The notes: generated by a model from the letters alone, not told the origin. DNA of 64,000 bases from Tateyamaria omphalii (GCF_014651375.1 NZ_BMWT01000004.1:1-64000), one strand, 5' to 3'. Positions 17,801 through 25,724 are shown, numbered from the stretch's first letter. Numbers and translations: made by a program.

Positions 17801-19400
17801 TGTCGCGCTCAACAACCATTTCCAGGAGGCGCCAGACTTCGTATTGGCAGCCGACAAAGTCCTCAGCGAGCCTAAACTGGTCGACCAGCTATTCCAAGTC
17901 ATGTCCGACTACAGAATATTGGAGCTTGAGGACAAGGTGCCGGATTGGCGCCTCGATCCGGATGGTAATCGCCGGGAACTGGAGCTCCTCGGCGACATCG
18001 ACATACCTGCCAAAACCAAGACCGAGGCAATCTATCTCGCGACATTAGCGATGGCCTGTACTCTGGACGAACCTGATGGACACTTCCACACATCTGCGAC
18101 CGATCGCACAGGTCAGTTAGCGACAAAATACCGCCTGCTATTGTCCCATACTTCAACCGAAATTCTGTATAGTGAGCCGGTGCAAAAACTCGAAAGTGTA
18201 TGGCGAGGGTTGCACTATTTGGTCAACAACACCGAGACGGATCAGACCCTAAAGATTCGCGTGATGGACATCTCCAAAGACGAGTTGAGCCAGACCGCTA
18301 AGCGATACGCAGGACGCGACTTTGAAAAGTCATATCTGTTCAAGCGCATCTATGAAGAGGAATATGGTTTCTTCGGCGGTGAGCCGTTCGGGGTCCTTGT
18401 CGGCGATTTTGAATTCGACCACCAATCTGCGGATGTGGCAACATTGGGTTTTGTCGCAAAGATCGCTGAAACCGCTCTGGCGCCGTTCATTGCCGCGGCC
18501 AGCCCGACCCTGCTGGAAATCGAAGACTGGCCCGACCTGCAACGAAAATTGGACCTGGATTTTGTAAACTCCCAGGAAAACTATGCCGCCTGGAACGGCT
18601 TGCGTGACAGCGAGGCCGCTGGATTCATCGCTTTGGCCGTTCCGCGGATTCTGGCGCGCGCGCAGCATGGGATAGATCGTCCCCCCAGTGAATTCGCCTT
18701 AGAGGAGCTGACAATGCACGAGCAGCGTCCTCTGCCCTGGATGAGCGCCGCTTACGGTATGGTTACTAACGTCGCTCGCAGCTTCAAAGAACATGGATGG
18801 ACAACCCGAATTCGTGGCGTCCAGTCCGGTGGTCAAGTTTCCGGCCTCACAACTGCCGCCGCAAGTGGCGTGGTGGGAAATACGGAACTGATCGGCCCGG
18901 TCAGCGTCGGCATAACTGATCGGCAGGAAGCGGCGCTGACGCGGCTTGGGCTGTTGCCCTTGGTCCATCGCATCAACACGGACACCGCAACGTTCATCGG
19001 CGCGCAGACCCTGCGCCGCCCGCCGCAGCTTATCGATCCTGAACAAAGCGCAGCTGCGAATATGCAAACCCGCCTTCCATATGTTTTTCCGGCCCTGCGA
19101 TTTGCCCAATACCTCAAAGTCATTGCGCGGGACAAAATGGGAAGCTTCATGGATCGCAAGGATATGCAAGACCATTTGCAAACTTGGATCGACCAGTATG
19201 TTGACCGAAACCCTACCACGTCCTCCGAAGTACAAAAGGCCCTCCACCCGCTTGCCAGAGCAGAAGTTCAGGTCGATCAAGCCCACGGAAGCCCCGGCGT
19301 GTATGAAGCCAAGTTACTTCTGACGCCGAGCTATCAAGCGGAGGGGGTCGGTACGAGTTTGCGCCTCGTCACCAAACTGCCGGGCAGTACGAGTTCTTAG
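14835..19400 (+). CDS. Four-part fusion: vWA/SAV_2336-like + FGE-like + TssB + TssC sheath protein
   Basis: A 1521-residue protein. Residues about 165-290 have vWA/SAV_2336-like strands (LQIIVDRSTRLTPLFDDQ; LLVLGDLGLLG). Residues about 610-841 are an FGE-sulfatase/SUMF1-like domain (LPTPLEWEYACRAG, WGFHDMLGNVAEWCEGD, VVKGGSYL, WIGLRPA). The cysteine pair of active FGE is absent from its last strands, so it is probably a binding domain. From about 868 the chain follows type VI TssB/VipA (RVQISYDSESYG, ELPFVIGVMADLSG, EIDANSFDDFF, DLVFKSLEDF). From about 1010 to the end it follows TssC/VipB (LESVWRGLHYLVNNTETD, YEEEYGFFGGEPFGVLVGDF, APFIAAASP, ITDRQEAALTRLGLLPLVH, DKMGSFMDR). No other type VI gene is in the window. 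Domain identities rest on motif recall, strongest for TssB/TssC and FGE. Confidence 0.85.
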   Translation: MPDTRRALPPAVGRADLVRAGLDLEGADRARAAWFGFDYRAQLAPKTDSVFEEMERGSRLFEGMPLDETIVGDAEDTPIVCARLTTLDDKSSSAAEPPQALVNVAWGNRPNRPPKFYPLATGKQVQHLIEDVINTVKVRGKPNIPKVVRRIATGHPLTEVPRKEAAFRSERLQIIVDRSTRLTPLFDDQSLMVSQIRTLFPQLDVMVWMLHEATGELRPVSRDCPSRPSPGLGPLLVLGDLGLLGPPGLVGWWRALAREFIFGDGKAHALLPLSDDGPDRNLIGPWQTQPWEADTIDTSDGARVDRLLALASPTIRLEPGLLRGLRRNVLPDATIADEIALWRHPALASRSAEAASLDPDARAAYTRRLVGLATHDPDAVSSALGTIRDWRHGGADEIWYEEILGLPAALRVDDRFVDPSDLEAADTFFANMHGAAAKEDLSSGQEAWLSRIGHRHKSSRDGIWQHPHAAAALLSILKNDPNFVPPVLVETQPNAADWHANVTRDQNGVFWMSSGMVTGQALGTLTMRDTGVEVVDPATEERLSFNTVPKSGEQIRLGEIEAPFVLQSGRSRMDISAMDPTAVTWADKVVVDQIGPRADLAIGDAHLRFRWVVPGHGVVGPGPSESLNRTLQRRDELVFATGFWLMERPMVLSDMRELLGSDYLERVGYLNADPDDLKSRPADRLSLIDAEAVFEAIRGIRWEARLRLPTPLEWEYACRAGSLETTTYNGTPEPEDIFDHTLSDIAWFRPSQAMQSSVERDMTEFSAPQAVMQKRPNAWGFHDMLGNVAEWCEGDTSDPDTAVVKGGSYLHQVADVRAAYAERLKITRRETWIGLRPAIGKAEIESLRMIPRPASSSKKFIQRNRPPRVQISYDSESYGNAQQVELPFVIGVMADLSGEQSEYDIPPVAERLFKEIDANSFDDFFRGIAPRASGRVSAELPQMPGELFRQSPEDLEFDLVFKSLEDFTLDRIAERTPRLRSAYWTYTTLVALNNHFQEAPDFVLAADKVLSEPKLVDQLFQVMSDYRILELEDKVPDWRLDPDGNRRELELLGDIDIPAKTKTEAIYLATLAMACTLDEPDGHFHTSATDRTGQLATKYRLLLSHTSTEILYSEPVQKLESVWRGLHYLVNNTETDQTLKIRVMDISKDELSQTAKRYAGRDFEKSYLFKRIYEEEYGFFGGEPFGVLVGDFEFDHQSADVATLGFVAKIAETALAPFIAAASPTLLEIEDWPDLQRKLDLDFVNSQENYAAWNGLRDSEAAGFIALAVPRILARAQHGIDRPPSEFALEELTMHEQRPLPWMSAAYGMVTNVARSFKEHGWTTRIRGVQSGGQVSGLTTAAASGVVGNTELIGPVSVGITDRQEAALTRLGLLPLVHRINTDTATFIGAQTLRRPPQLIDPEQSAAANMQTRLPYVFPALRFAQYLKVIARDKMGSFMDRKDMQDHLQTWIDQYVDRNPTTSSEVQKALHPLARAEVQVDQAHGSPGVYEAKLLLTPSYQAEGVGTSLRLVTKLPGSTSS

Positions 19401-19401
19401 T

Positions 19402-19587
19402 ATGGCACGCAAACTTTTCCGGTCACATAAACCAAGCCAAAATCGTCGGAATGGCCAAGACGAAAAAGATAGCTTAAATGCGAAGAATCTGCCTGCTCTC
19501 AATCAGTCCGAAGCAGACATCCAACTTGACCTTTATGGTCGCATTGCGACTCCCTCAAAGCTGCAATTGATGGGAAACACTGCGTAG
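19402..19587 (+). CDS. Small ORF after the sheath-fusion gene, uncertain
   Basis: A 61-codon reading that begins two bases after the fusion gene stops. It is Lys/Arg/Asn-rich at the N-terminus and ends LYGRIATPSKLQLMGNTA. I recognise no family and see no ribosome-binding site; translation could come from reinitiation. Its TAG stop spans the left end of the IS5 remnant, but restoring the sequence without the element also gives TAG, so the insertion did not shorten it. It may be the fifth gene of the conflict operon or a chance ORF. Confidence 0.35.
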   Translation: MARKLFRSHKPSQNRRNGQDEKDSLNAKNLPALNQSEADIQLDLYGRIATPSKLQLMGNTA

Positions 19588-20063
19588 GGTCAGGACCAAC
19601 AATCAATGTATGACGTTTGCTCTAAGCACGATGGCTGAAAGGAAGACTTCGGACATCTGTCGCAGCGAATGGCGAGGCCTCGCCAATCCCAAACATGATC
19701 TCTATCTGGTTGCGTCTCTTACATCGGCGCTTGCGTATTTGACCGGGGTCTTGCATCGCTTCCGACCCGCGATACAGGATTTTGCCATTGTCTTTCAACG
19801 CTTCCAAAGGCTGTAGAACGCCTTGAATGGGCCGCATTCCGAAGGCGCATCGCGCCACTGTAAACCATTGCGGTTGGCGAAGATTATGCCGCTCGACACA
19901 CGCCAGTTATCAAAGCGATGCTTGCCTTGGGATTTGGGGAAGAAGGGCTCAGGACGCACCATTTGGGCATCGTTGGTCAGCCATAAGAGATCAGACGTCT
20001 TAACCGCCCGCTTTTTTGAACGGAGAAGTATGCCGCCAAGCCGAAATCAATCGGACCTGACAC
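19587..20063. mobile_element. Internally deleted IS5-family (IS427-like) element
   Basis: The ends are GGGTCAGGACC (19587-19597) and GGACCTGACAC (20053-20063), an imperfect inverted repeat, flanked on both sides by TA (19585-19586 and 20064-20065), matching the 2-base target duplication expected for this group. At 477 bp it is about half the usual length. The transposase inside is a minus-strand pseudogene with the middle missing. Confidence 0.7.
19590..19998 (-). pseudogene. IS5-family transposase remnant
   Basis: The minus-strand frame from 19998 reads SDLLWLTNDAQM, FFPKSQGKHRFDNWR, SSGIIFANRNGLQWRDAPSE and FKAFYSLWKR, the N-terminus of two-frame IS5/IS427 transposases, but its first codon is ACG instead of ATG. 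It then jumps, with frameshifts, to the C-terminal part: ALKDNGKI, CIAGRKRCKTPVKYA, RCKRRNQIEIMFG and DWRGLAIRCDRCPKSSF, ending at a TGA at 19590-19592. The DDE catalytic centre is in the deleted middle, so the element cannot move by itself. Confidence 0.75.
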
Positions 20064-20185
20064 TAGGCCAAACAGCCCAAAACCGACCAATCAAAAGCCC
20101 GCAAAGCGATCCTTTGTTTCCAAAGTGTCTGCAGATAGCGGACAACGTGATAGTCCCTGTAACTCTACAATAACTCTTGATTTAT

Positions 20186-20262
20186 TGGTCGGAATGAGAG
20201 GATTCGAACCTCCGGCCCCTGCCTCCCGAAGACAGTGCTCTACCAGGCTGAGCTACACTCCG
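20186..20262 (-). tRNA. tRNA-Pro (anticodon CGG)
   Basis: A 77-nt cloverleaf on the minus strand, including an encoded CCA end. The acceptor stem CGGAGTG pairs with CATTCCG. The D arm contains AGCTCAGCCTGGTAGAGC, the anticodon stem CTGTC/GGCAG encloses the loop TTCGGGA with anticodon CGG, and the T arm has GGTTCGAATCC. Its 3' end points toward the accessory region on the left. Confidence 0.95.
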
Positions 20263-20277
20263 ACCGTGCGGCGCGGA

Positions 20278-21261
20278 TTACTCCTCGTCCGGTGTTTTGG
20301 CAAGAGGCTTGTCACGGAAACGCCCGCTGGTCATGAGGCTGCTAACCCGGAACGCGCCTGGTGTGCCAATACGGCTGCGGGTCCGCAGAACTGGCTTGTT
20401 TTCCGAATTTCCGGACCGGCTTTCGCGGAACACGATAAACAGGCCCGAAGCAATGATGATCGCGGCACCGATCCCGGTATAGCTGTCCGGCACCTCGTTG
20501 AAAAAGAAGAGGCCGTAAATGGTTGCCCACAGGATTTGCGAATACTGCATGGGTGCCACGATTGCGGCCTCTCCGGTCTGGTATGCGGCAATGATGAAAC
20601 GCCCGGCGACCCAGGCCATGACCGATATCACAGCCAGCATGCCCAAATGCTCAATCGGCATTGGTTTGTAGACAAAGGCCAACGCTGCACCCATCACCAG
20701 GAAGTTGCCAACCATTGGATACAACAAAAGGACAACGGTGCGTTCTTCAGCGCCAATCTTGCGCACAACGATGGATGCAAATGCGCCGGAAAACGCTGCG
20801 ATAATGGCCGCAGCATGGCCGAGCGTCAGGTCGGTGGCACCGGGGCGCAGTACCACCATCACACCGGCAAGGCCAACGATCACCGCCAGCCAGCGGGGCA
20901 GGCGGACCTTCTCGCCTAGAATGGGGATGGACAAGACCGTGATGAGCAGGGGGGTGGCGAACAGGATGGCGTAGGTCTGCGTCAAAGGCAGGTTTGAAAA
21001 GGCATAAAATGCCGATACGCCGGTGATGACTGCCCCGGCTGTGCGCAAAGCCATCCACCATGGATGTACGGGCACCAGCGTTCCGGGCTTGGCATCGCGC
21101 ATCAGCATTATCGTTGCCAATGGAAAGCTGAGCAGAACGCTGAAGAAGACGATCTGGATCGGGGAATAGAGCGCTCCCAATGTCTTGATGAACACGTCGT
21201 GGGTTGAAAACAGGGCGAAAGCAATCAGCGCTAGTACTGCGCCCTTGGCGTTTGCAGACAT
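20278..21261 (-). CDS. EamA/DMT-family transporter
   Basis: A 327-residue inner-membrane protein with about ten hydrophobic helices in two EamA repeats (for example VLALIAFALFSTHDVFIKTLGA, and near the end GLFFFNEVPDSYTGIGAAIIIASG). The family exports metabolites, but its members have very diverse substrates, so none is proposed. I start at the ATG at 21261, which gives a normal short N-terminus; upstream in-frame Met codons add a non-hydrophobic extension. The C-terminal 35 residues are polar and extend beyond the last helix. It lies 15 bases from tRNA-Pro on the same strand. Confidence 0.85.
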   Translation of the reverse strand: MSANAKGAVLALIAFALFSTHDVFIKTLGALYSPIQIVFFSVLLSFPLATIMLMRDAKPGTLVPVHPWWMALRTAGAVITGVSAFYAFSNLPLTQTYAILFATPLLITVLSIPILGEKVRLPRWLAVIVGLAGVMVVLRPGATDLTLGHAAAIIAAFSGAFASIVVRKIGAEERTVVLLLYPMVGNFLVMGAALAFVYKPMPIEHLGMLAVISVMAWVAGRFIIAAYQTGEAAIVAPMQYSQILWATIYGLFFFNEVPDSYTGIGAAIIIASGLFIVFRESRSGNSENKPVLRTRSRIGTPGAFRVSSLMTSGRFRDKPLAKTPDEE

Positions 21262-21776
21262 GAAAGTTGGCCCCATTCGTAGCACTTGGACGGACCGCGC
21301 CTGTTTAACTCGAAGCCATTTGCTGTAAAAGTTGATAGCTCGCGTTGACAACTGTTTCTTTTACCGGTCGCCAGTCAAATCTGTACGTCTTACGGTTACA
21401 ACCGGCTGACGGGACGTCGCAGATGTGTTTCTGACGCAGTACGGTGTCCGAGTTGCGAATCCAGATGTAAGGTTTGCAAGCATGCGCGGCGTGGCGACCA
21501 CCCACCTGCATTGCAAAAACGATCTGCCGCAGCCGATGCCCAAAACCTTTTTTCAACGGGTCGTGGCGTTGAACGATTGTGATCCATGATGTTTTTAACT
21601 CAGCGTATCCCAACCGCGTTCGCATGCGACAGCTTTGTGCCGTCTGATCGCGGGTCAGTGTGGTGTTTGGCTAAGGTTTGTGCAAGATGCGTGAAGCTAC
21701 GTCCGGTATGCGCCAGACATTTCCGACGAACCCGAACAATAGGGATTGTCAAGACATACTGAACAGAGGTGTAAAA
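21262..21776. other. Intergenic stretch without a recognised gene
   Basis: About 515 bases between the divergently transcribed transporter and glycosyltransferase genes. Short ORFs on both strands show no family resemblance. The sequence becomes AT-richer toward the glycosyltransferase. Promoters for both genes presumably lie here, but I see no convincing -35/-10 pair. Confidence 0.45.
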
Positions 21777-22613
21777 ATGGCAGGTGAACTCAGGCATGGT
21801 TCACAGAGAACTGGCTTTAAGGATTTCCAAGAATACCCTGCCGCCTTTTTGTTCAGCAGGATCGTTAAAATTCTGGCCAATAGTATTAAGATATTTTGCA
21901 TCTTTCATAGCTTTTTGTTTCCGAGGTTCAGATGTGAAATCCCTGCCCGTAGCGCCCCTTTGATTAAATCAAAACGACAGAAGACAATACCGCGTATCGT
22001 CTGGCAAACAAACTACACGAACAAGGTGTCTCTTGCAGTTTATATTGCAAATAGGTTCAATAGACTCCTCGCTCCAACATATGAGTTCCGCTTCATGACA
22101 AATGACCAGGGCAAGGCATATGTATCTGAAAACTTTGAACCTCACATTGCCGAAACCCTAGAAAATCTACAGATCGGTGCTGCGGTTGCCGACTACTGGA
22201 GAATCCTAGTTTTGTTAAGAAATGGTGGTGTGTATTTGGATATCGATGCCAATTTAGTATGGCCGCTTGAGCGCACACTGAGTTCAAAAGCGACCGAACT
22301 TCTTTTGATTGATCGCAATGGGTGCGCGACAAATAGTTTTTTGGCAAGTGCGCCAAATAACTCGTTTTTTGCCGCTCTTGAAAACAAGGTCCGTTCGAAT
22401 ATCGTGGAGAACAGCGTTAGTGATGTTTTTGAAATGACCGGGCCGGCTGCAATGTGGCCTGTATTAGAGAAGTTTGATCTCGAATACAGGCCATATAGAA
22501 CAGTGAGCCATCAGGGCCAATTTACCAACCCGAAACTTCAATACCCAGATAAAGGCCGAGGCAAATGGTGGGAAGAGCAAAAAAACACGGCTATCGTAAA
22601 AGACAGATACTGA
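21777..22613 (+). CDS. GT32-like glycosyltransferase (DXD)
   Basis: A 278-residue protein from the ATG at 21777, with AGAGGTG six bases upstream. It has the OCH1/capsular GT32 signature: TIPRIVWQTNYTNK, then GAAVADYWRILVLLRNGGVYLDIDANLVWPL, whose DID is the metal-binding DXD motif, and later TGPAAMW. Such enzymes transfer a sugar from a nucleotide-sugar donor to a surface glycan or lipid. An N-terminal hydrophobic stretch (FCIFHSFLFP) could be a membrane contact. Codon use is AT-richer than in the leu genes beside it, suggesting recent acquisition. It is a lone gene with no other polysaccharide genes around it. Confidence 0.8.
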   Translation: MAGELRHGSQRTGFKDFQEYPAAFLFSRIVKILANSIKIFCIFHSFLFPRFRCEIPARSAPLIKSKRQKTIPRIVWQTNYTNKVSLAVYIANRFNRLLAPTYEFRFMTNDQGKAYVSENFEPHIAETLENLQIGAAVADYWRILVLLRNGGVYLDIDANLVWPLERTLSSKATELLLIDRNGCATNSFLASAPNNSFFAALENKVRSNIVENSVSDVFEMTGPAAMWPVLEKFDLEYRPYRTVSHQGQFTNPKLQYPDKGRGKWWEEQKNTAIVKDRY

Positions 22614-22698
22614 GTTTATCGGTTTCCCAAAACATCTTTGTTATCACTACTCTGGTGCAATCGATTGCTTTTTGTGCTTTTTGCACTCCCCCGTAGTG

Positions 22699-23802
22699 TT
22701 AGCGACTTGCATCGAGGGCATTCAGAATGGCATCGCCCATCTGGCTGGTGCTAAGCGGGATACCGCCTTCCGGCCCCATCAGGTCGCCTGTTCGGGCGCC
22801 GTCTGCCAGCACTTTTTCAATGGCCCCTTCCAGACGTGCAGCTTCGTCACCCTGATCAAAGGAATAGCGCAGTGCCATGGCAAAGCTGAGCATACAGGCA
22901 ATCGGGTTTGCCTTGCCCTGACCTGCGATGTCGGGGGCTGATCCGTGCACGGGTTCGTACATCGCCTTTGGTCGGCCATTGGCCATGGGGGCACCAAGCG
23001 ATGCCGACGGCAGCATGCCAAGTGACCCGGTCAGCATCGCGGCACAGTCAGACAGGATGTCACCAAACAGGTTGTCGGTGACAATCACGTCGAACTGTTT
23101 GGGTGCGCGGACAAGCTGCATGGCGCCGTTGTCGGCATACATATGGCTCAGCTCGACTTCGGGGTATTCTGCGCCCACACGTGTCACCACTTCACGCCAC
23201 AGAATGCCGCTTTCCATCACGTTGGCCTTCTCCATCGAGCAGACCTTTTTGTTGCGACGCATGGCAAGTTCAAAGGCCGAGCGTGCTGCGCGTTCGATTT
23301 CGCTTTCGGTGTAGCGTTGGGTGTTGATGCCAACGCGCTCGTTGCCTTCTTCGATGATGCCGCGTGGCTCACCAAAATAGACGCCCGAGGTCAGTTCGCG
23401 CACGATCATGATGTCAAGACCTGCGACAACATCCTTTTTCAAGGATGAGAAATCGGCCAAAGCGTCAAAGCATTGTGCGGGGCGCAGGTTGGCATAGAGG
23501 TCCATCTCTTTGCGCAGGCGCAACAGGCCGCGTTCGGGCTTTACGCTGAAATCCAGATCGTCGTATTTCGGGCCGCCCACGGCACCCAACAGGACGGCGT
23601 CAACCTCTTGCGCCTTGGCCATCGTATCGTCGTGCAACGGCGTGCCATGCGCGTCATAGGCGGCACCGCCGACAAGGTCGGTCGACACGTCAAAGCTCAG
23701 ATCCCGTTTCGCGCCGAACCAGTCGATGACGCGGGTGACCTGGTCCATGACTTCAGGACCGATGCCGTCGCCCGGCAGGATCAAGATCGACGGATTGGAC
23801 AT
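22699..23802 (-). CDS. leuB: 3-isopropylmalate dehydrogenase
   Basis: A 367-residue enzyme catalysing NAD-dependent oxidative decarboxylation of 3-isopropylmalate, the third step of leucine synthesis. Family marks: [12 protein letters not shown] at the N-terminus, [14 protein letters not shown], the catalytic Lys/Asp region ([26 protein letters not shown]) and the NAD-binding loop [20 protein letters not shown]. Length is normal. AAAGGAG lies nine bases before the ATG. It is the last minus-strand gene of the leucine region, 33 bases after the phosphatase-fold gene, so it is probably co-transcribed with that gene rather than directly with leuCD. Confidence 0.97.
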   Translation of the reverse strand: MSNPSILILPGDGIGPEVMDQVTRVIDWFGAKRDLSFDVSTDLVGGAAYDAHGTPLHDDTMAKAQEVDAVLLGAVGGPKYDDLDFSVKPERGLLRLRKEMDLYANLRPAQCFDALADFSSLKKDVVAGLDIMIVRELTSGVYFGEPRGIIEEGNERVGINTQRYTESEIERAARSAFELAMRRNKKVCSMEKANVMESGILWREVVTRVGAEYPEVELSHMYADNGAMQLVRAPKQFDVIVTDNLFGDILSDCAAMLTGSLGMLPSASLGAPMANGRPKAMYEPVHGSAPDIAGQGKANPIACMLSFAMALRYSFDQGDEAARLEGAIEKVLADGARTGDLMGPEGGIPLSTSQMGDAILNALDASR

Positions 23803-23835
23803 GGGCGAAACTCCTTTGATTGCTCGGGGTTTCGC

Positions 23836-24858
23836 CTACTCACCACTGCCCACGGGGTCAAGGGTCAGGTCCGTCCAAACCAACCTGTGCCGGCTGGCTG
23901 TGGCAACTGTTTCGGCCATGGGGTCGTCTGGTGCAGGCCACAGCACCCCGCTGTCCACGACACGCCAGTGTGTTGAAGGCAGCACGTAGCTGACACGCAG
24001 ATTGCCGGGCACCGGATCATCCCAATCGACGGTGTCAGTGCCAAATTGTCCCTGCGGGGACACATCCGTAAGCCGTTGATCTGCAAGAAGGTCACGAATT
24101 GCGCCATGCAGACCGCTGCCATCTTCAGGGTCCAGGTTGGCATCCCCGGCAATGATGAATGGCCCTGTCGGGGCCGTGCCGACATTGCCATCCAGTACCT
24201 GCTGCCAAAGCCTGATTTCATCGTGATTGCGTTTGCCATTGCGATCTTCGGGGCCGTCAAAGACCGGTGGGCTGGCGTGAAAGGTCATCAGGTGGACTAT
24301 GCCCGTTGGTGTCTCAATCGGGACGATCCAGTGACCTGTCGTGGACAGGCGTTGCGCGGCCAGTGCCTGCTCTGACGGAAACGGCGCATTGTTCACCTCT
24401 GGCAACAGGGCATCAGGCATCTCCACCCAGAGCAGGGTCGACAGATCTTGCACATCGTCTTCCCTGATCGGAAAGCGCGACAGGATTGCCATGCCACCCT
24501 GTCCCGAGAACCGGCCATATCCTTGGGCATCGCGTGGGCCACCAAGCCGCCCGTCACCATCCATGTCCAACCCAGTCGGCATGCCAGTGTTCGGGCGCAG
24601 GGCGAAATGGTGTGTGTAGCCTGCAGCCTTTGCGAGGCGGCTCAGCGCCTCGCCCGTCAGGTCGTAATCGATGCCCTGAAGGGCCAGAACATCTGCATCT
24701 GCGTGTGCCAGAACAGCAAGCACCGCGGCGATTTGGTCATCCTCTCCGCGCGCAAGATCACGCAGGAAAAGACCGGGGCCATCACGTTGCAATTCGGTGT
24801 TGTAGGTTGCGAAGCGGAGCGTATCTGCATGCGCCATGACCCCTGCAAATAGGGCCAT
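23836..24858 (-). CDS. Endonuclease/exonuclease/phosphatase-fold protein, probably exported
   Basis: About 340 residues with the EEP fold: RFATYNTELQRDG, DVLALQGIDYD (catalytic Gln where Glu is usual), GMAILSRFPI, FIIAGDANLDPEDGSG, VSYVLPSTHW and SRHRLVWTDL (His). These enzymes cleave phosphodiesters in nucleic acids or lipids. A short hydrophobic N-terminus ending AHA suggests export. The start is uncertain: the ATG at 24858 gives a short signal-like segment, and longer readings would overlap the preceding gene. It sits 11 bases after the membrane-protein gene and 33 before leuB, in one minus-strand unit. Confidence 0.75.
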   Translation of the reverse strand: MALFAGVMAHADTLRFATYNTELQRDGPGLFLRDLARGEDDQIAAVLAVLAHADADVLALQGIDYDLTGEALSRLAKAAGYTHHFALRPNTGMPTGLDMDGDGRLGGPRDAQGYGRFSGQGGMAILSRFPIREDDVQDLSTLLWVEMPDALLPEVNNAPFPSEQALAAQRLSTTGHWIVPIETPTGIVHLMTFHASPPVFDGPEDRNGKRNHDEIRLWQQVLDGNVGTAPTGPFIIAGDANLDPEDGSGLHGAIRDLLADQRLTDVSPQGQFGTDTVDWDDPVPGNLRVSYVLPSTHWRVVDSGVLWPAPDDPMAETVATASRHRLVWTDLTLDPVGSGE

Positions 24859-24869
24859 GGCTGTCAGGG

Positions 24870-25724
24870 TCAGGCCAGCAGCAAATCCGTATCTGCGTTT
24901 TCGTAGGCCCGCTTGCGCTGGTCGCGGATCATTTCCGCGATCCGCTGCATCGCGATGCCACGCATGATCATGCTGGCGGGAAGAAAGGCCCATGCGCTCA
25001 TCGTCCAGATCAGGGTTTGCGGGTTCTCAAGCGTGATCGGGTTTAGCAGGTCAGCGGCCATCTTGACCACAGCCGGGATCAGGAAAGGCAGCAGGAAGCC
25101 AAGGGCGATGTTGATCCGCGCATCGCGGTTCAGACGATACAACACGTCACCGCCCGCCGTCGGGTCGAACAAGGGCAAGTTGACCCACATGTTGAACGAC
25201 CCATTGCGCGATGGCCAACCCATGACACGAACAAGGAACAGGAACATCGCCATGGCCGTCAGCGAAATAAGATAGGCCAGACCCGCTGCGGTCCGAACGG
25301 ACTGAACCACGGTTTCGTGCGCATCCGGTGGCAGCATCAAGACCACAAGCCGCACGGGGCTATAGGGGAAGTCGATGCTGTTGCCGATAATTGTGCCGAT
25401 CGAGGTCAGGGCATTGGTCAGCAATGTCGGGTCCGTTTTGCCCCGGCAGATCAGGCTGAGCAGGAATATGGACGCAAGAAGTGCAGCAAAGCGCAAGCGA
25501 TTGAACGGGGCCGCGTCGCGGAATTCAACGATGCTTGGGCTTCTCGAATTGTATTCGACGAAGGTCAGGAACGCTGCAAGAAGTGCAACAAGAATAGTAG
25601 CTTGCGAGGATTCAGTCGATGCGCCGGGCACAACGAGCGCTGGTGTGGCAATCATCAATGCCACGAAGAAGCCGCGCATAGCGGCACCTGACAATCGTGC
25701 TATCACGTCTCTCGATCCCTTCAA
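24870..25724 (-). CDS. Conserved multi-pass membrane protein, unknown function
   Basis: A 284-residue protein with about seven hydrophobic segments, for example GFFVALMIATPALVV, LRFAALLASIFLLSLIC, LAYLISLTAMAMFLFLV and FLLPFLIPAVVKMAADLL. Charged loops carry FNMWVNLPLFDPTAGGDV and a cytoplasmic tail RDQRKRAYENADTD. I do not recognise a characterised family. It lies directly upstream of the phosphatase-fold gene and leuB on the same strand, suggesting one operon but no evident metabolic link. Confidence 0.7.
   Translation of the reverse strand: MKGSRDVIARLSGAAMRGFFVALMIATPALVVPGASTESSQATILVALLAAFLTFVEYNSRSPSIVEFRDAAPFNRLRFAALLASIFLLSLICRGKTDPTLLTNALTSIGTIIGNSIDFPYSPVRLVVLMLPPDAHETVVQSVRTAAGLAYLISLTAMAMFLFLVRVMGWPSRNGSFNMWVNLPLFDPTAGGDVLYRLNRDARINIALGFLLPFLIPAVVKMAADLLNPITLENPQTLIWTMSAWAFLPASMIMRGIAMQRIAEMIRDQRKRAYENADTDLLLA

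Noticed and set aside
14835..19400. A complete type VI secretion locus
   Set aside because: Only TssB and TssC sequences are present, fused to other domains. No baseplate, membrane complex, Hcp, VgrG or ClpV gene was found on either strand.
21305..21625. Minus-strand frame (106 codons) between the transporter and glycosyltransferase
   Set aside because: No family resemblance, no ribosome-binding site and overlaps the probable promoter region.
22657..22673. Possible terminator of the glycosyltransferase gene (GCAATCGATTGC followed by TTTTT)
   Set aside because: The palindrome has no room for a loop beyond a 4-bp stem, too weak to call.
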